Part shown: in pieces, positions 7,592-15,266 of the stretch
Position numbering within the stretch: the stretch's first letter is position 1
How the letters are laid out: every line of letters starts with the position of its first letter
DNA from: Syntrophales bacterium
GTDB taxonomy: Bacteria; Desulfobacterota; Syntrophia; Syntrophales; UBA8958
NCBI GenBank assembly: GCA_023231165.1
Contig: JALNVY010000007.1
Coordinates: 1 to 25,599, forward strand
Length of the DNA: 25,599 nucleotides
Direction: 5' to 3'
Notes under the pieces: model-generated
Told to the model about the DNA's origin: nothing
The model's input: the letters and a program-made list of their open reading frames with translations, nothing else
Databases searched by the model: none
Position numbers and translations under genes: made by a program

Positions 7592-8677
7592 TCATTTTTC
7601 TGCAACTACGATATGTGCCTTTGCCTTTAGCCCTTGCATAATCTCGTTGAAGGCTTCATACTTTTTTTTCTGCTGAAGAAACGCCGAAATCTTCAACTTT
7701 GTCTCCTTATCGAGGCTCTGAATTTTGGACGGCTGATGGTCAATGACCTGGATGATGTGATAGCCGAAATCCGTTTCCACGACAGGTCCGATTTCGTTCT
7801 TCTTCTGGCTGAAGGCGGCATTTTCAAATGGTTTTACCATTTGACCCTTTGAAAAGGTGCCCAAATCGCCTCCCTGGGTTTTACTTGGACAATCGGAATT
7901 GGCTTTCGCCAATGCTGCAAAATCACCCCCGGCGACTAGTTGTTTACGGATATTCTCCGCTTTTTCGCGCTTTGCGGTTTTTGCCTTTTCGTCCTCTCCC
8001 GCTGTCTTTGCAATCAGTATATGACGTGCATGGACAGATTCCGGTATCTTGAATTTTTCTTGATTTTTCTTGTAGAATTGCTGAATTTCCTTTTCCGAAG
8101 GTGTGGCTTTTGCCGTTTTGGTGGTATTCACGAGTTTGTTGATACGGATGCCAAGGGTTAATTCCTGACGGAGCTGCTCGCTGCTGACGCCGCTCTTTTT
8201 CATGAATTCCTCCATAGTAGTGCCGGCCGGGATGTTTTCCTTCATAACATTCATGGCATCGGCAATTTCTTTATCTGTGGCGACGATTTTTCTCCGGTTG
8301 ACCTCATTGAGGAGCAGGGTACGCACGATAAAATCGTCAACAATCTGTTTCCTGAGGGCTGTTGTCGCCTGTGTTATCTTGTCAGCGGGTATCTTACCCT
8401 GCATTTCCTGGATTTTCTTTTTTACTTCCAGGTCAAGTTGGGCGCGGGTCAATTTAAGACCATCCACTTCGGCAATCACATCAGTGGGACTGAGCGTCGG
8501 CGCTGCCGGAGCTAAAGGACCAGGAGCGGCTTGGGGAATTGCCTGGGGAATGGTCTGTGGTCCTGTGGTCTGTGTTTCTTCAGATGCCTTAATTTTCTTG
8601 GTTTCTTCCCCCCCCTTGCAGCCAACTGCCGTAAATAGTAGTAAAGCTGTAAATAGCAGGCATATAGATTTTTTCAA
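7592..8677 (-). CDS. PpiC/SurA-type peptidyl-prolyl isomerase, lipoprotein
   Basis: The product (361 residues) is a periplasmic foldase of the SurA/PrsA type. It begins with MKKS, a hydrophobic stretch and a lipobox-like TAVGC with Cys 20 as lipid anchor. A Pro/Ala-rich spacer (about 38-63), a helical SurA-N-like chaperone domain (about 66-205) and one parvulin domain (about 215-314, with VHARHIL, GGDLGTFSKGQM and TDFGYHIIQV) follow. The start codon is TTG: it is the only start in this frame that includes the signal peptide, and GAGGA lies 7 bases before it; an ATG overlapping that site hits a stop after five codons. A good promoter lies at 8758-8787. It probably helps outer-membrane or exported proteins fold. 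Confidence 0.9.
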   Translation of the reverse strand: MKKSICLLFTALLLFTAVGCKGGEETKKIKASEETQTTGPQTIPQAIPQAAPGPLAPAAPTLSPTDVIAEVDGLKLTRAQLDLEVKKKIQEMQGKIPADKITQATTALRKQIVDDFIVRTLLLNEVNRRKIVATDKEIADAMNVMKENIPAGTTMEEFMKKSGVSSEQLRQELTLGIRINKLVNTTKTAKATPSEKEIQQFYKKNQEKFKIPESVHARHILIAKTAGEDEKAKTAKREKAENIRKQLVAGGDFAALAKANSDCPSKTQGGDLGTFSKGQMVKPFENAAFSQKKNEIGPVVETDFGYHIIQVIDHQPSKIQSLDKETKLKISAFLQQKKKYEAFNEIMQGLKAKAHIVVAEK

Positions 8678-8757
8678 TTTAATTTCCTCATTCTTTCTCC
8701 GTGGTTATTTTTCTCTTTATCCTTGTCATTTCATGCAAAACGTTTAGAGAATAATGG

Positions 8758-8787
8758 TTTATATACACAATCATTATGACGCGTCAA
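8758..8787 (-). promoter_or_regulatory. Promoter of the foldase-hydrolase unit with overlapping palindrome
   Basis: On the minus strand TTGACG (8782-8787) is followed by TATATA (8760-8765, 16-base spacer) or TATAAA (8758-8763, 18-base spacer). The perfect palindrome TGACGCGTCA (8777-8786) overlaps the -35 box and could be a regulator site; that last point is inference. Confidence 0.5.
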
Positions 8788-8856
8788 GGATAACGGATAT
8801 GTTTTGAGGCATTAATTTCTTGCAATAGCTTTTAGGTACATGTTACCCGAATACAT

Positions 8857-10260
8857 ATGAAGTACAGGAGCTTAAATCTTGGCGAAGGTCCGATCCTGCC
8901 GCTGCTGTTAAAAATGAGCTGGCCGTCCATGCTGGCGATGCTGACTATGGCCCTCTATAATCTCATGGACACCCTATGGCTTGCCCGGCTTAGTTCACAA
9001 ACCATTGCCGCCTTTACGATTACCTTCCCTATTCAGATGATTTTTGCTTCTATTGGCATCGGTACCGGAGTCGGGGCGGGTTCCTTTGCCGCCCGCATGT
9101 TCGGAGCCGGGGAAATGGACAAGGCAAGAAAAACCGCAGGTCAGGTTATCCTCTTGTCTTTTATTTTAGGTGCAGTCCTGATTGCTGTTACGTTCTCGGT
9201 CCCCGATTTGATGCTTCAGGCCTTTGGCGGAACGCCGGAAATCATTGTTCTGTCGCGTCGTTACCTCCTTTGGATCGTCCTTGGTGCTCCCTTTCTGCTG
9301 TTCATGATGATGACAAATAACCTTTTCAGAGCGGAAGGACAACCTCATCTTTCCATGTATGCTATTCTTCTCTTCGCTCTTCTGGGAGCGATTCTGGATC
9401 CCCTGCTTATTTTCGGCTGGTACGGATTCCCTGCTCTGGGAATCGAGGGCGCCGCCATCGCAGCGGTTATCGGCCAGACTGCTTCCGGTCTGCTTTCCCT
9501 GTATTTTTTGTTGTTCAAGGCCTCAAAATTTAAACTTTCCCTGGCCGACTTAAAGCCTGATTTCAATATTATCCGATCCATTTACCAGACCGGCTTTCCC
9601 TCCGTTATCATGAATCTGGTCTTCTCTGTGGTAATTATTGTTTACAATCATATCCTGGCCCCTTATGGACATCTGGCGCTTGCCACGCTAGGGATCTGTT
9701 TTCGTATCAACGGTCTGGTAATGATGATCCTGTTTGGAATCGGTCACGGCGTGATGCCCCTGGTAGGATTCAATCTGGGGGCGCGTCTCTATGAGCGGCT
9801 GATCAATACCGTCAGAATTGCGGTCTATTGCTCGTCTTTTTTTGCCGGTGTCAGTAGCGTCCTGATAATTCTATTTGCCGATCCCATTCTCGGTTTATTT
9901 ACTAACGACAGAGAATTAATCGCTATTGCCGCCCCGGCGCTGAAGATCTTTGTCACCCCGCTTATCCTGGCGGGGCCGAGTCTGGTGTGGATAAATTTAT
10001 TCATAGGGCTTGGGAAAGGTTTAACATCCATGATTCTACTCTTCATCAGGGATGCGCTGTTTCTTATCCCTTTAATGTATTTTTTTTCCGCCTGGATGGG
10101 CAGAGACGGGGTATGGATGGCGCAACCGGTTTCTGCAACGGCAGCCTTCTTTGTGATTATGGCCTGGTCTTATAAGGAACTGGAAAATATTCGGAAAAAA
10201 AATGGGCAATTTGAAAATGCCCCCGTGTCGAGCGACGACACAGGGGCATCTCTTTCATAA
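8857..10260 (+). CDS. MATE-family multidrug/cation antiporter
   Basis: The product (467 residues, normal for the family) is an inner-membrane transporter with about 12 hydrophobic helices in two halves. Typical MATE sequence is visible: GPILPLLLKMSWPSML at the N-terminus, TLWLARL in helix 1, GIGTGVGAGSFAARMFG, FRAEGQP in the loop after helix 4, and GHGVMPLVGFNLGA in the second half. MATE proteins export drugs or metabolites in exchange for protons or sodium; the substrate is unknown. The ATG is chosen because it gives the usual short N-terminus; the ribosome binding site is weak. It is transcribed divergently from the foldase gene, and its last 15 codons hold a strong hairpin (10217-10249). 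Confidence 0.92.
   Translation: MKYRSLNLGEGPILPLLLKMSWPSMLAMLTMALYNLMDTLWLARLSSQTIAAFTITFPIQMIFASIGIGTGVGAGSFAARMFGAGEMDKARKTAGQVILLSFILGAVLIAVTFSVPDLMLQAFGGTPEIIVLSRRYLLWIVLGAPFLLFMMMTNNLFRAEGQPHLSMYAILLFALLGAILDPLLIFGWYGFPALGIEGAAIAAVIGQTASGLLSLYFLLFKASKFKLSLADLKPDFNIIRSIYQTGFPSVIMNLVFSVVIIVYNHILAPYGHLALATLGICFRINGLVMMILFGIGHGVMPLVGFNLGARLYERLINTVRIAVYCSSFFAGVSSVLIILFADPILGLFTNDRELIAIAAPALKIFVTPLILAGPSLVWINLFIGLGKGLTSMILLFIRDALFLIPLMYFFSAWMGRDGVWMAQPVSATAAFFVIMAWSYKELENIRKKNGQFENAPVSSDDTGASLS
10217..10249 (-). terminator. Terminator of the cold-shock gene, inside the MATE coding end
   Basis: A 14-base-pair stem with one mismatch (ATGCCCCCGTGTCG with CGACACAGGGGCAT) closes an AGCGA loop. 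On the minus strand it begins 22 bases after the csp stop and is followed by TTTTCAAATT, as in an intrinsic terminator. On the + strand it lies within the last codons of the MATE gene and is followed by a poorer T tract (CTCTTTC), so it may work in both directions. Confidence 0.75.
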
Positions 10261-10270
10261 GGATTATTGC

Positions 10271-10471
10271 CTATATGGGCTGAACATTTACGGCTGCCGG
10301 GCCCTTATTCCCCTGCTCGATATCAAAACTGACCCGTTGTGATTCAAAAAGTGTTTTGAATCCGGATCCCTGGATGGCACTGAAATGAACAAAGACATCT
10401 CCTCCTTCATCATTTTCAATAAAACCCCATCCCTTCTTCTCGTTAAACCACTTAACTTTACCTTCTGCCAC
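10271..10471 (-). CDS. Cold-shock protein (CspA family)
   Basis: The product (66 residues) is a single OB-fold cold-shock domain. RNP1 is present as KGWGFIEN and RNP2 as VFVHF, with the usual AEGKVKWFNEKKG start and a C-terminal GPAAVNV. It binds single-stranded RNA/DNA and acts as an RNA chaperone. The start is the GTG at 10471, preceded by GGAGG at 7 bases; reading on upstream would add residues unlike the family. Phe is replaced by Trp in KGWGF, which is common in delta-proteobacterial forms. It lies 240 bases after oppF with a terminator-like hairpin between, so it probably has its own promoter in that gap. Confidence 0.95.
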   Translation of the reverse strand: MAEGKVKWFNEKKGWGFIENDEGGDVFVHFSAIQGSGFKTLFESQRVSFDIEQGNKGPAAVNVQPI

Positions 10472-10494
10472 AATGCTCCCTCCTTTCCATTCGC

Positions 10495-10537
10495 TGAAAA
10501 ATAAAAAAACCACAACGGATTAGGACATAAAATCCGT
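10495..10537 (-). terminator. Terminator-like hairpin in the csp leader
   Basis: On the minus strand ACGGATT (10531-10537 region) pairs with AATCCGT (10515-10521 region), 7 base pairs with a 9-base loop. It is followed by GTGG and then TTTTTTTATTTTT. It stands between oppF and csp, 44 bases before the csp start codon. It could end the pepA-oppD-oppF transcript, or regulate csp if the csp promoter lies further upstream. Confidence 0.6.
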
Positions 10538-10711
10538 CATGGTTCAAAAACACGGCTCAAATATTTTTTCAATCCTGACCTGCTCCACCGGCTCTTCTTA
10601 TTGAACCGGTATCTAAGGATAAATTGAACTCCTATGAGTACAAGTCCGCTATCATCAGTTTTTTATAAAATCAAGTTTTTTGTTCAGATATTCTCTCTTC
10701 ATCTACGTGCC

Positions 10712-11503
10712 TTAGTCAAGACGGGGGACCGCGTCAAGGAGCGTTCTGGTATAAGGATGCTGAGGGTTCTCAAAGAGTTGTTGATTGCTTGCCATTTCGA
10801 CAATACGTCCCCGATGCATGACGGCAATCCTGTCGCTTATGAAACGTATGACCCCCATATCATGGGAAATAAAAATGTAGGTCAGATTGAATTTCTCCTG
10901 GAGATCCTTCAGTAAATTCAGGATCTGGGCCTGAACCGACACATCAAGGGCTGAAACCGGTTCATCGGCAATAATGATCTCCGGTCGCAGGGCAATAGCC
11001 CGGGCAATCCCTATTCTCTGCCGTTGACCTCCGCTGAATTCATGGGGATAGCGTCGTTGCTGGTCTCTTGATAAACCAACCATCTTCATGATGCTTTCCA
11101 GATTGGTATCGATATCTTGAGCGAGGTTGTGGCGATGAATAATAAATGGTTCCGCGATTATTTCTCCGGCCGTCAGGCGCGGGTTAAGGGAGGCATATGG
11201 ATCCTGAAAGATGAACTGTGCTTTCCTTCGATAAGCTTTTAGTTGTTTTTTGTTAAAATTATAAATATTCCGACCTTTATATCTGATTTCTCCCGCCGTA
11301 GGTTTTTCAATATGGGCGATCATTCTTGCCAGGGTGGTTTTACCACAGCCGCTTTCTCCGACAATACCAAGGGTTTCACCTTCATAGAGGCTCAGGCTGA
11401 CGTCCTGGACAGCAAGACATTTTTCTTGGGAAGAAGCAAATAATCCCCTCTGAAGCTGGAAAGACTTATGCAGTTCATGGACGGTTAACAGTGGTGACGT
11501 CAT
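10712..11503 (-). CDS. oppF: Peptide ABC transporter ATP-binding protein, OppF/DppF type
   Basis: The product (263 residues) is a cytoplasmic ATPase subunit of an oligopeptide/dipeptide importer. It shows Walker A GESGCGKT (49-56), a Q-loop in IFQDPYASLNP, ABC signature FSGGQRQR, Walker B IIADEP, D-loop SALD and switch His in ISHDMG. It ends at HPYTRTLLDAVPRLD and so lacks the C-terminal Cys-rich extension that its partner has; short OppF-like versions of this kind are known. The start is the ATG one base after the oppD stop (TAAAATG), indicating coupled translation; the frame is open further upstream inside oppD but without support. No permease or binding-protein gene is in the window. The symbol marks the family, not a proven substrate. 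Confidence 0.88.
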   Translation of the reverse strand: MTSPLLTVHELHKSFQLQRGLFASSQEKCLAVQDVSLSLYEGETLGIVGESGCGKTTLARMIAHIEKPTAGEIRYKGRNIYNFNKKQLKAYRRKAQFIFQDPYASLNPRLTAGEIIAEPFIIHRHNLAQDIDTNLESIMKMVGLSRDQQRRYPHEFSGGQRQRIGIARAIALRPEIIIADEPVSALDVSVQAQILNLLKDLQEKFNLTYIFISHDMGVIRFISDRIAVMHRGRIVEMASNQQLFENPQHPYTRTLLDAVPRLD

Positions 11504-11504
11504 T

Positions 11505-12488
11505 TTATTGATACTTCCAGCATCGCACGTATCGTTTGGGAATACTTTGCCCAATCAAGGCAGGTTCCTCATCCTTACATATCGGCATCACATCGGGACA
11601 ACGTTCGTGAAATCGGCATCCCTGCGGAAGTCGGCTGAGATCGGGAACTGCCCCGGGAATAATGGGGAGGCGTTTGTTCCGGCTATAATATCCCTCAATC
11701 CTGGGAATAGAATGGAGCAGTCCCTCGGTGTAGGGATGCAGGGGGTGGGAAAATAAGTCCTTGACATCCGCATATTCGACGAACTTACCTGCATACATTA
11801 TGGCAACCTGCTGCGCGTTTTCCGCGATGACCCCCAGGTCGTGGGTTATCAGGATCACGGAGGTTCCCATGTCCCTCTTGAGATCATTGATCAATGCGAG
11901 TATCTGCGCTTGAATAGTAACGTCGAGGGCCGTTGTCGGTTCATCGGCAATCATCAACCGCGGATGACAAGCCAAGGCCATTGCGATCATGACTCGTTGT
12001 CTCATGCCGCCACTGAGCTGGTGAGGATAGTCGTTGATTCTTCTCTCAGGAACCTCGATCCCGACCAGACGGAGCATTTCTATGGCCTTTTGATGTGATT
12101 CGGTGCGATTGCATCTCTGATGCAGCCTGATTGTCTCACTGATCTGAGCGCCGATTCGGAAGACGGGATTCAAGGAGGTCATCGGTTCCTGAAAGATCAT
12201 CGAAATGGCTTTCCCCCGCACCTTTCGCATCTCCGTCTCGGATAGGGAGAGAAGATCGAGATCACTCATTTTAATTTGGCCGGAGACATATCTGCCGGGA
12301 GGCGTGGGAACAAGACGCATTATGGATAGGGACAGGACCGTCTTACCGCATCCCGATTCGCCTACGATACCGAGGGTGTCTCCCGCGTTTAACTGAAAGC
12401 TGACCTCATCTACGGCTTTCAGCGCCTCTTGCTCGGTATCGAACCAGGTCGAAAGGTTGTCAACGACGAGGACCGGAGAGGTATTCAT
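11505..12488 (-). CDS. oppD: Peptide ABC transporter ATP-binding protein, OppD/DppD type
   Basis: The product (327 residues, usual length) is the second ATPase of an oligopeptide/dipeptide importer. It shows Walker A GESGCGKT (43-50), Q-loop IFQEPMTSLNP, signature LSGGMRQR, Walker B MIADEP and switch His in ITHDLG. The C-terminal oligo_HPY extension is present with four Cys in GCRFHERC, PIC and RCW, the pattern that binds an iron-sulfur cluster in some family members. The ATG is preceded by GAGGA, which overlaps the pepA stop codon; the gap to pepA is six bases. It should pair with the downstream OppF-type ATPase to drive a permease encoded elsewhere. Confidence 0.9.
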   Translation of the reverse strand: MNTSPVLVVDNLSTWFDTEQEALKAVDEVSFQLNAGDTLGIVGESGCGKTVLSLSIMRLVPTPPGRYVSGQIKMSDLDLLSLSETEMRKVRGKAISMIFQEPMTSLNPVFRIGAQISETIRLHQRCNRTESHQKAIEMLRLVGIEVPERRINDYPHQLSGGMRQRVMIAMALACHPRLMIADEPTTALDVTIQAQILALINDLKRDMGTSVILITHDLGVIAENAQQVAIMYAGKFVEYADVKDLFSHPLHPYTEGLLHSIPRIEGYYSRNKRLPIIPGAVPDLSRLPQGCRFHERCPDVMPICKDEEPALIGQSIPKRYVRCWKYQ

Positions 12489-12494
12489 GATTCC

Positions 12495-14006
12495 TCAGTC
12501 ACAATCCGACCAGTTCGTCAGCAGTTGGACAAAAAGACGGACCCCCACTCCTGACGCCCCTTTGGGATTATACCCCTGATCTTTGGTCAGCCAGGCGGGT
12601 CCGGCGATGTCGAGATGAACCCAGGGATAGGGACCGACAAATTTACTGAGAAAGGCGGCAGCGGTAATCGCCCCCCCCGGCCTTCCGGTTGAGTTCTTGT
12701 AATCGGCAATATCGCTTTTGACAAGGTCTTGATAGTTTTCCCAGAGTGGGAGTTCCCAGAGCAATTCGCCGGTCTGTTCCGATGCCTTTTTAATTCTTGC
12801 CTTCAGGTTGTCATCCGTGCCCATCAATCCTATGACATGATCGCCCAGGGCCACAATGCAGGCCCCGGTCAGGGTCGCAATGTCAATAATCGCCGCCGGC
12901 TTGAAACGCCCGGCATACGCAAGGGCGTCGGCTAAGATCAGCCTTCCTTCCGCGTCGGTATTGATCACTTCTATGGTCTTGCCTGACATGGATGTGAGGA
13001 TATCTCCCGGCTTGCAGGCCCTTCCCCCGGGGAGGTTTTCCGTAGCAGGTATTAAGCCCACGATATTAACGGGCAATTGCAAATCCGCTGCCGCACTGAG
13101 GGCGCCGATGACGGCGGCTCCTCCCGCCATATCGGTCTTCATCTCATCCATCTTTTCCGCAGGTTTAAGGGAGATACCGCCGCTGTCGAAAGTGAGGGCC
13201 TTCCCGACAAGAACAACCGGTGGTTGCTCCTTCCCTGCCCCCCTATATTCGATGATAATGAATTCCGGAGGTTCCTCGCTTCCTCTTGCCACCCCCAAAA
13301 GTGCATTCATTCCAAGGCGTTTCATATCATCAGCATCCAGGATCGTCGTTTTCATTTTCTTGTGGCCCTTGGCAATAGTGAGGGCTTCCCGGGCCATGAT
13401 GCTGGGAGTCATCTCATTGGCAGGGGTAGAGACCATGTTTCTTGTGAGATAAACAGCCCGGCAGATCCTTTCCGCCCTTTCGGCAGCCTTTTTGACAAGG
13501 GGAATATTTTTATTATCCTGGATCATGATATATAGAAGCTCAACCTCGCTGATGGTCTCCCGGTCCATAGTTTTGAAATCCGTAAACTGATAAAGTCCGA
13601 GGATGGTTCCTTCAACGCTCGCTTCCGTGGCAATTTCCCATGCCAATCCGAGTTCGCCGGCATCCAGGGCCATGGCCAGGGACTTGACTTTAAGCGAACG
13701 CGCCGTTTGTCCCGCCTTGGCGCCGGCGTTACGCATCTTATCAGCGGAAAAATCCTCGCGTTTTCCAAGACCGACCAGAATAACGCGCCGGATGTCGGCA
13801 TCGCCTCGGAGATAGAGGATAGCAGTCTGGTAGAGTTTGCCCTCAAAATCATTCTGCTTCCAGATTTGCTGAATTAAGCCGTTGGCCGCTTTGTCAATAA
13901 CGGGAATCATTCCCTTTTCAGGTAGCTTACCTTCAAAAAGGAAAATGGCCACGGCCTCAAGAGATATTTTTAAAAATAATTGATTATTCTCAACTTTTAC
14001 CTGCAC
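12495..14006 (-). CDS. pepA: Leucyl aminopeptidase (M17 family)
   Basis: The product (503 residues, typical) is a cytoplasmic hexameric di-metal aminopeptidase that removes N-terminal residues from peptides. The catalytic domain carries the M17 signature NTDAEGRL (349-356). Metal ligands and catalytic residues are all seen: K269, D274, D292, D351 and E353, with K281 and R355 in catalytic positions. The N-terminal macro-like domain (about 1-165) is more variable. The start is GTG at 14006, with GGGAGG about 6 bases before it. It leads the pepA-oppD-oppF unit, which suggests joint uptake and breakdown of peptides. A TATAAT at 14060-14065 may be its -10 box. Confidence 0.95.
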   Translation of the reverse strand: MQVKVENNQLFLKISLEAVAIFLFEGKLPEKGMIPVIDKAANGLIQQIWKQNDFEGKLYQTAILYLRGDADIRRVILVGLGKREDFSADKMRNAGAKAGQTARSLKVKSLAMALDAGELGLAWEIATEASVEGTILGLYQFTDFKTMDRETISEVELLYIMIQDNKNIPLVKKAAERAERICRAVYLTRNMVSTPANEMTPSIMAREALTIAKGHKKMKTTILDADDMKRLGMNALLGVARGSEEPPEFIIIEYRGAGKEQPPVVLVGKALTFDSGGISLKPAEKMDEMKTDMAGGAAVIGALSAAADLQLPVNIVGLIPATENLPGGRACKPGDILTSMSGKTIEVINTDAEGRLILADALAYAGRFKPAAIIDIATLTGACIVALGDHVIGLMGTDDNLKARIKKASEQTGELLWELPLWENYQDLVKSDIADYKNSTGRPGGAITAAAFLSKFVGPYPWVHLDIAGPAWLTKDQGYNPKGASGVGVRLFVQLLTNWSDCD

Positions 14007-14059
14007 TTCTTCCTCCCTTGATTTTCAAATAAAAATACAGCTCTAAATATTTATTTTAT

Positions 14060-14065
14060 ATTATA
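14060..14065 (-). promoter_or_regulatory. Possible -10 box for pepA
   Basis: TATAAT on the minus strand lies 54 bases before the pepA GTG and just after the tRNA terminator. No good -35 box stands 16-18 bases upstream, so the call is tentative. Confidence 0.35.
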
Positions 14066-14093
14066 CGCATATGTGATTCTGATGAGCTGCACG

Positions 14094-14142
14094 TATAATA
14101 AAAAAGGCGGTTAATGATCCCTATAGAGATACCAACCGCCTT
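14094..14142 (-). terminator. Terminator of the tRNA operon
   Basis: On the minus strand AAGGCGGTT (14134-14142) pairs perfectly with AACCGCCTT (14104-14112), and the stem is followed directly by TTTTTTATTATA. It lies about 80 bases after tRNA-Cys and before pepA, so it separates the tRNA transcript from the peptidase operon. Confidence 0.85.
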
Positions 14143-14220
14143 AGAAAAATATACTTCACAACTGCTTTGTATTACGAGGGTTTAAAGAATCCATGGAATC
14201 CGTAACCCGTTGGTTTTATA

Positions 14221-14296
14221 TGGAGGCGGCAACCGGATTCGAACCGGTGAATAACGGTTTTGCAGACCGTTGCCTTAGCCACTTGGCTATGCCGCC
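14221..14296 (-). tRNA. tRNA-Cys (GCA)
   Basis: The minus strand folds as a cloverleaf: acceptor arm GGCGGCA paired with TGCCGCC-like end (GGCGGC/GCCGCC), anticodon arm ACGGT-CTGCAAA-ACCGT with anticodon GCA, and T-arm CCGGTTCGAATCCGG. U73, the identity base for tRNA-Cys, is followed by an encoded CCA. It lies nine bases downstream of tRNA-Gly and shares its promoter. Confidence 0.96.
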
Positions 14297-14305
14297 AAAA
14301 ATATC

Positions 14306-14380
14306 TGGAGCGGGCGAACGGATTCGAACCGTCGACGTCCACCTTGGCAAGGTGGCACTCTACCGCTGAGTTACGCCCGC
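14306..14380 (-). tRNA. tRNA-Gly (GCC)
   Basis: The minus strand folds as a cloverleaf: acceptor arm GCGGGCG/CGCCCGC, anticodon arm CCACC-TTGCCAA-GGTGG with anticodon GCC, and T-arm GACGGTTCGAATCCGTT. CCA is encoded. It is the first gene of a two-tRNA transcript with its own promoter at 14406-14432. Confidence 0.96.
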
Positions 14381-14405
14381 TCAGCTAGGACAATTCAGGT
14401 GGCTG

Positions 14406-14432
14406 ACTATAACAGATGAATGATTTTGTCAA
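14406..14432 (-). promoter_or_regulatory. tRNA operon promoter
   Basis: On the minus strand a perfect TTGACA (14427-14432) is followed after 15 bases by TATAGT (14406-14411), with TG one base before it, making an extended -10. The spacer is shorter than the usual 17. The expected start near 14399 is about 20 bases before tRNA-Gly. Confidence 0.65.
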
Positions 14433-14468
14433 TCAAAATGTTCCGAATGTACTTCTTTTTCAGGGTTT

Positions 14469-15266
14469 TCATTCCCCGATCCGAGCGATCAACCATTTTA
14501 TGGACGCCATGTAGTCGGTCATTCCGGCAATAAACACATTGTTGTGATTGGCCCCGGCAATACGCAGCAATCTTTTTTCTTTCGCCGGACATTCATTGAA
14601 AAGGATCTCCCCTTCCTGAAAGGCAATGATGTGATCGAACTGGGCATGAATAATGAGCGTTGGTTTCTGAAACCCCATAATTTTTTCGACATTTCGGAAT
14701 CCCTGTCCTTCTTTCAGTCCCAACGATTCCATATCGACGCCCATAAGTCGTAATAGGGGGGCCGCATGGGCGAAACCGCTTTCAATAATCAATCCGTCGA
14801 TGTCCTTTTGATAACAATTGGCAATTTCCAGAGCGGGGGCGCTACCCAGAGAACGTCCCATGACAATAAACTTGCCGGTGAGTTTTTTGTGCTTTAGCCA
14901 CTCTTTAAAATAAGCAAAAATTGCGTGGCTGTCCTTCATCATGGAACTGACCGAGGGCATCCCTGTAGATCTGCCATATCCACGGTAGTCAACAACAATG
15001 AGATTGATCATCCGGTTAGTATAAAAGGGGGCAATTTCCTGGTAATCGGCGGCAATTTCGCCATTTCCATGAAAAAGGAGGATATTTGGCGCCTCTGGTG
15101 ATGCTAAATAGACCTGGGCCTGAATCTCCACATTGCTCCCAACAGGGACCATCAACGTTTCCATACCCTTTTGGGGCATATTGAAAGACCATTCAGGCCT
15201 TGGATAGAAGAGCGCCATGAGGATTTCCGGTCGGTCAAACATGCTGTAATCAAATGAATTTGTCAT
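14469..15266 (-). CDS. Alpha/beta hydrolase (Bem46/ABHD13-like)
   Basis: The product (265 residues) is a serine hydrolase of the alpha/beta fold with no signal peptide. The nucleophile elbow is GRSLGS (Ser 139), the acid is likely D211 in HAQFD, and the catalytic His is H241 in GANHNN; the oxyanion segment is HGNGE (66-70). This arrangement resembles the Bem46/ABHD13 group, whose substrates are mostly unknown. The ATG overlaps the pgsA stop by four bases (ATGA), so it is co-translated with pgsA and is the last gene of the long arg/lys run. The association with phospholipid synthesis makes an esterase acting on lipids conceivable, but nothing in the sequence shows it. Confidence 0.88.
   Translation of the reverse strand: MTNSFDYSMFDRPEILMALFYPRPEWSFNMPQKGMETLMVPVGSNVEIQAQVYLASPEAPNILLFHGNGEIAADYQEIAPFYTNRMINLIVVDYRGYGRSTGMPSVSSMMKDSHAIFAYFKEWLKHKKLTGKFIVMGRSLGSAPALEIANCYQKDIDGLIIESGFAHAAPLLRLMGVDMESLGLKEGQGFRNVEKIMGFQKPTLIIHAQFDHIIAFQEGEILFNECPAKEKRLLRIAGANHNNVFIAGMTDYMASIKWLIARIGE

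Noticed and set aside
10472..10513. N-terminal extension of the cold-shock protein (14 residues)
   Set aside because: The GTG at 10471 has a good ribosome binding site and gives the standard family length; the extension reads through that site.
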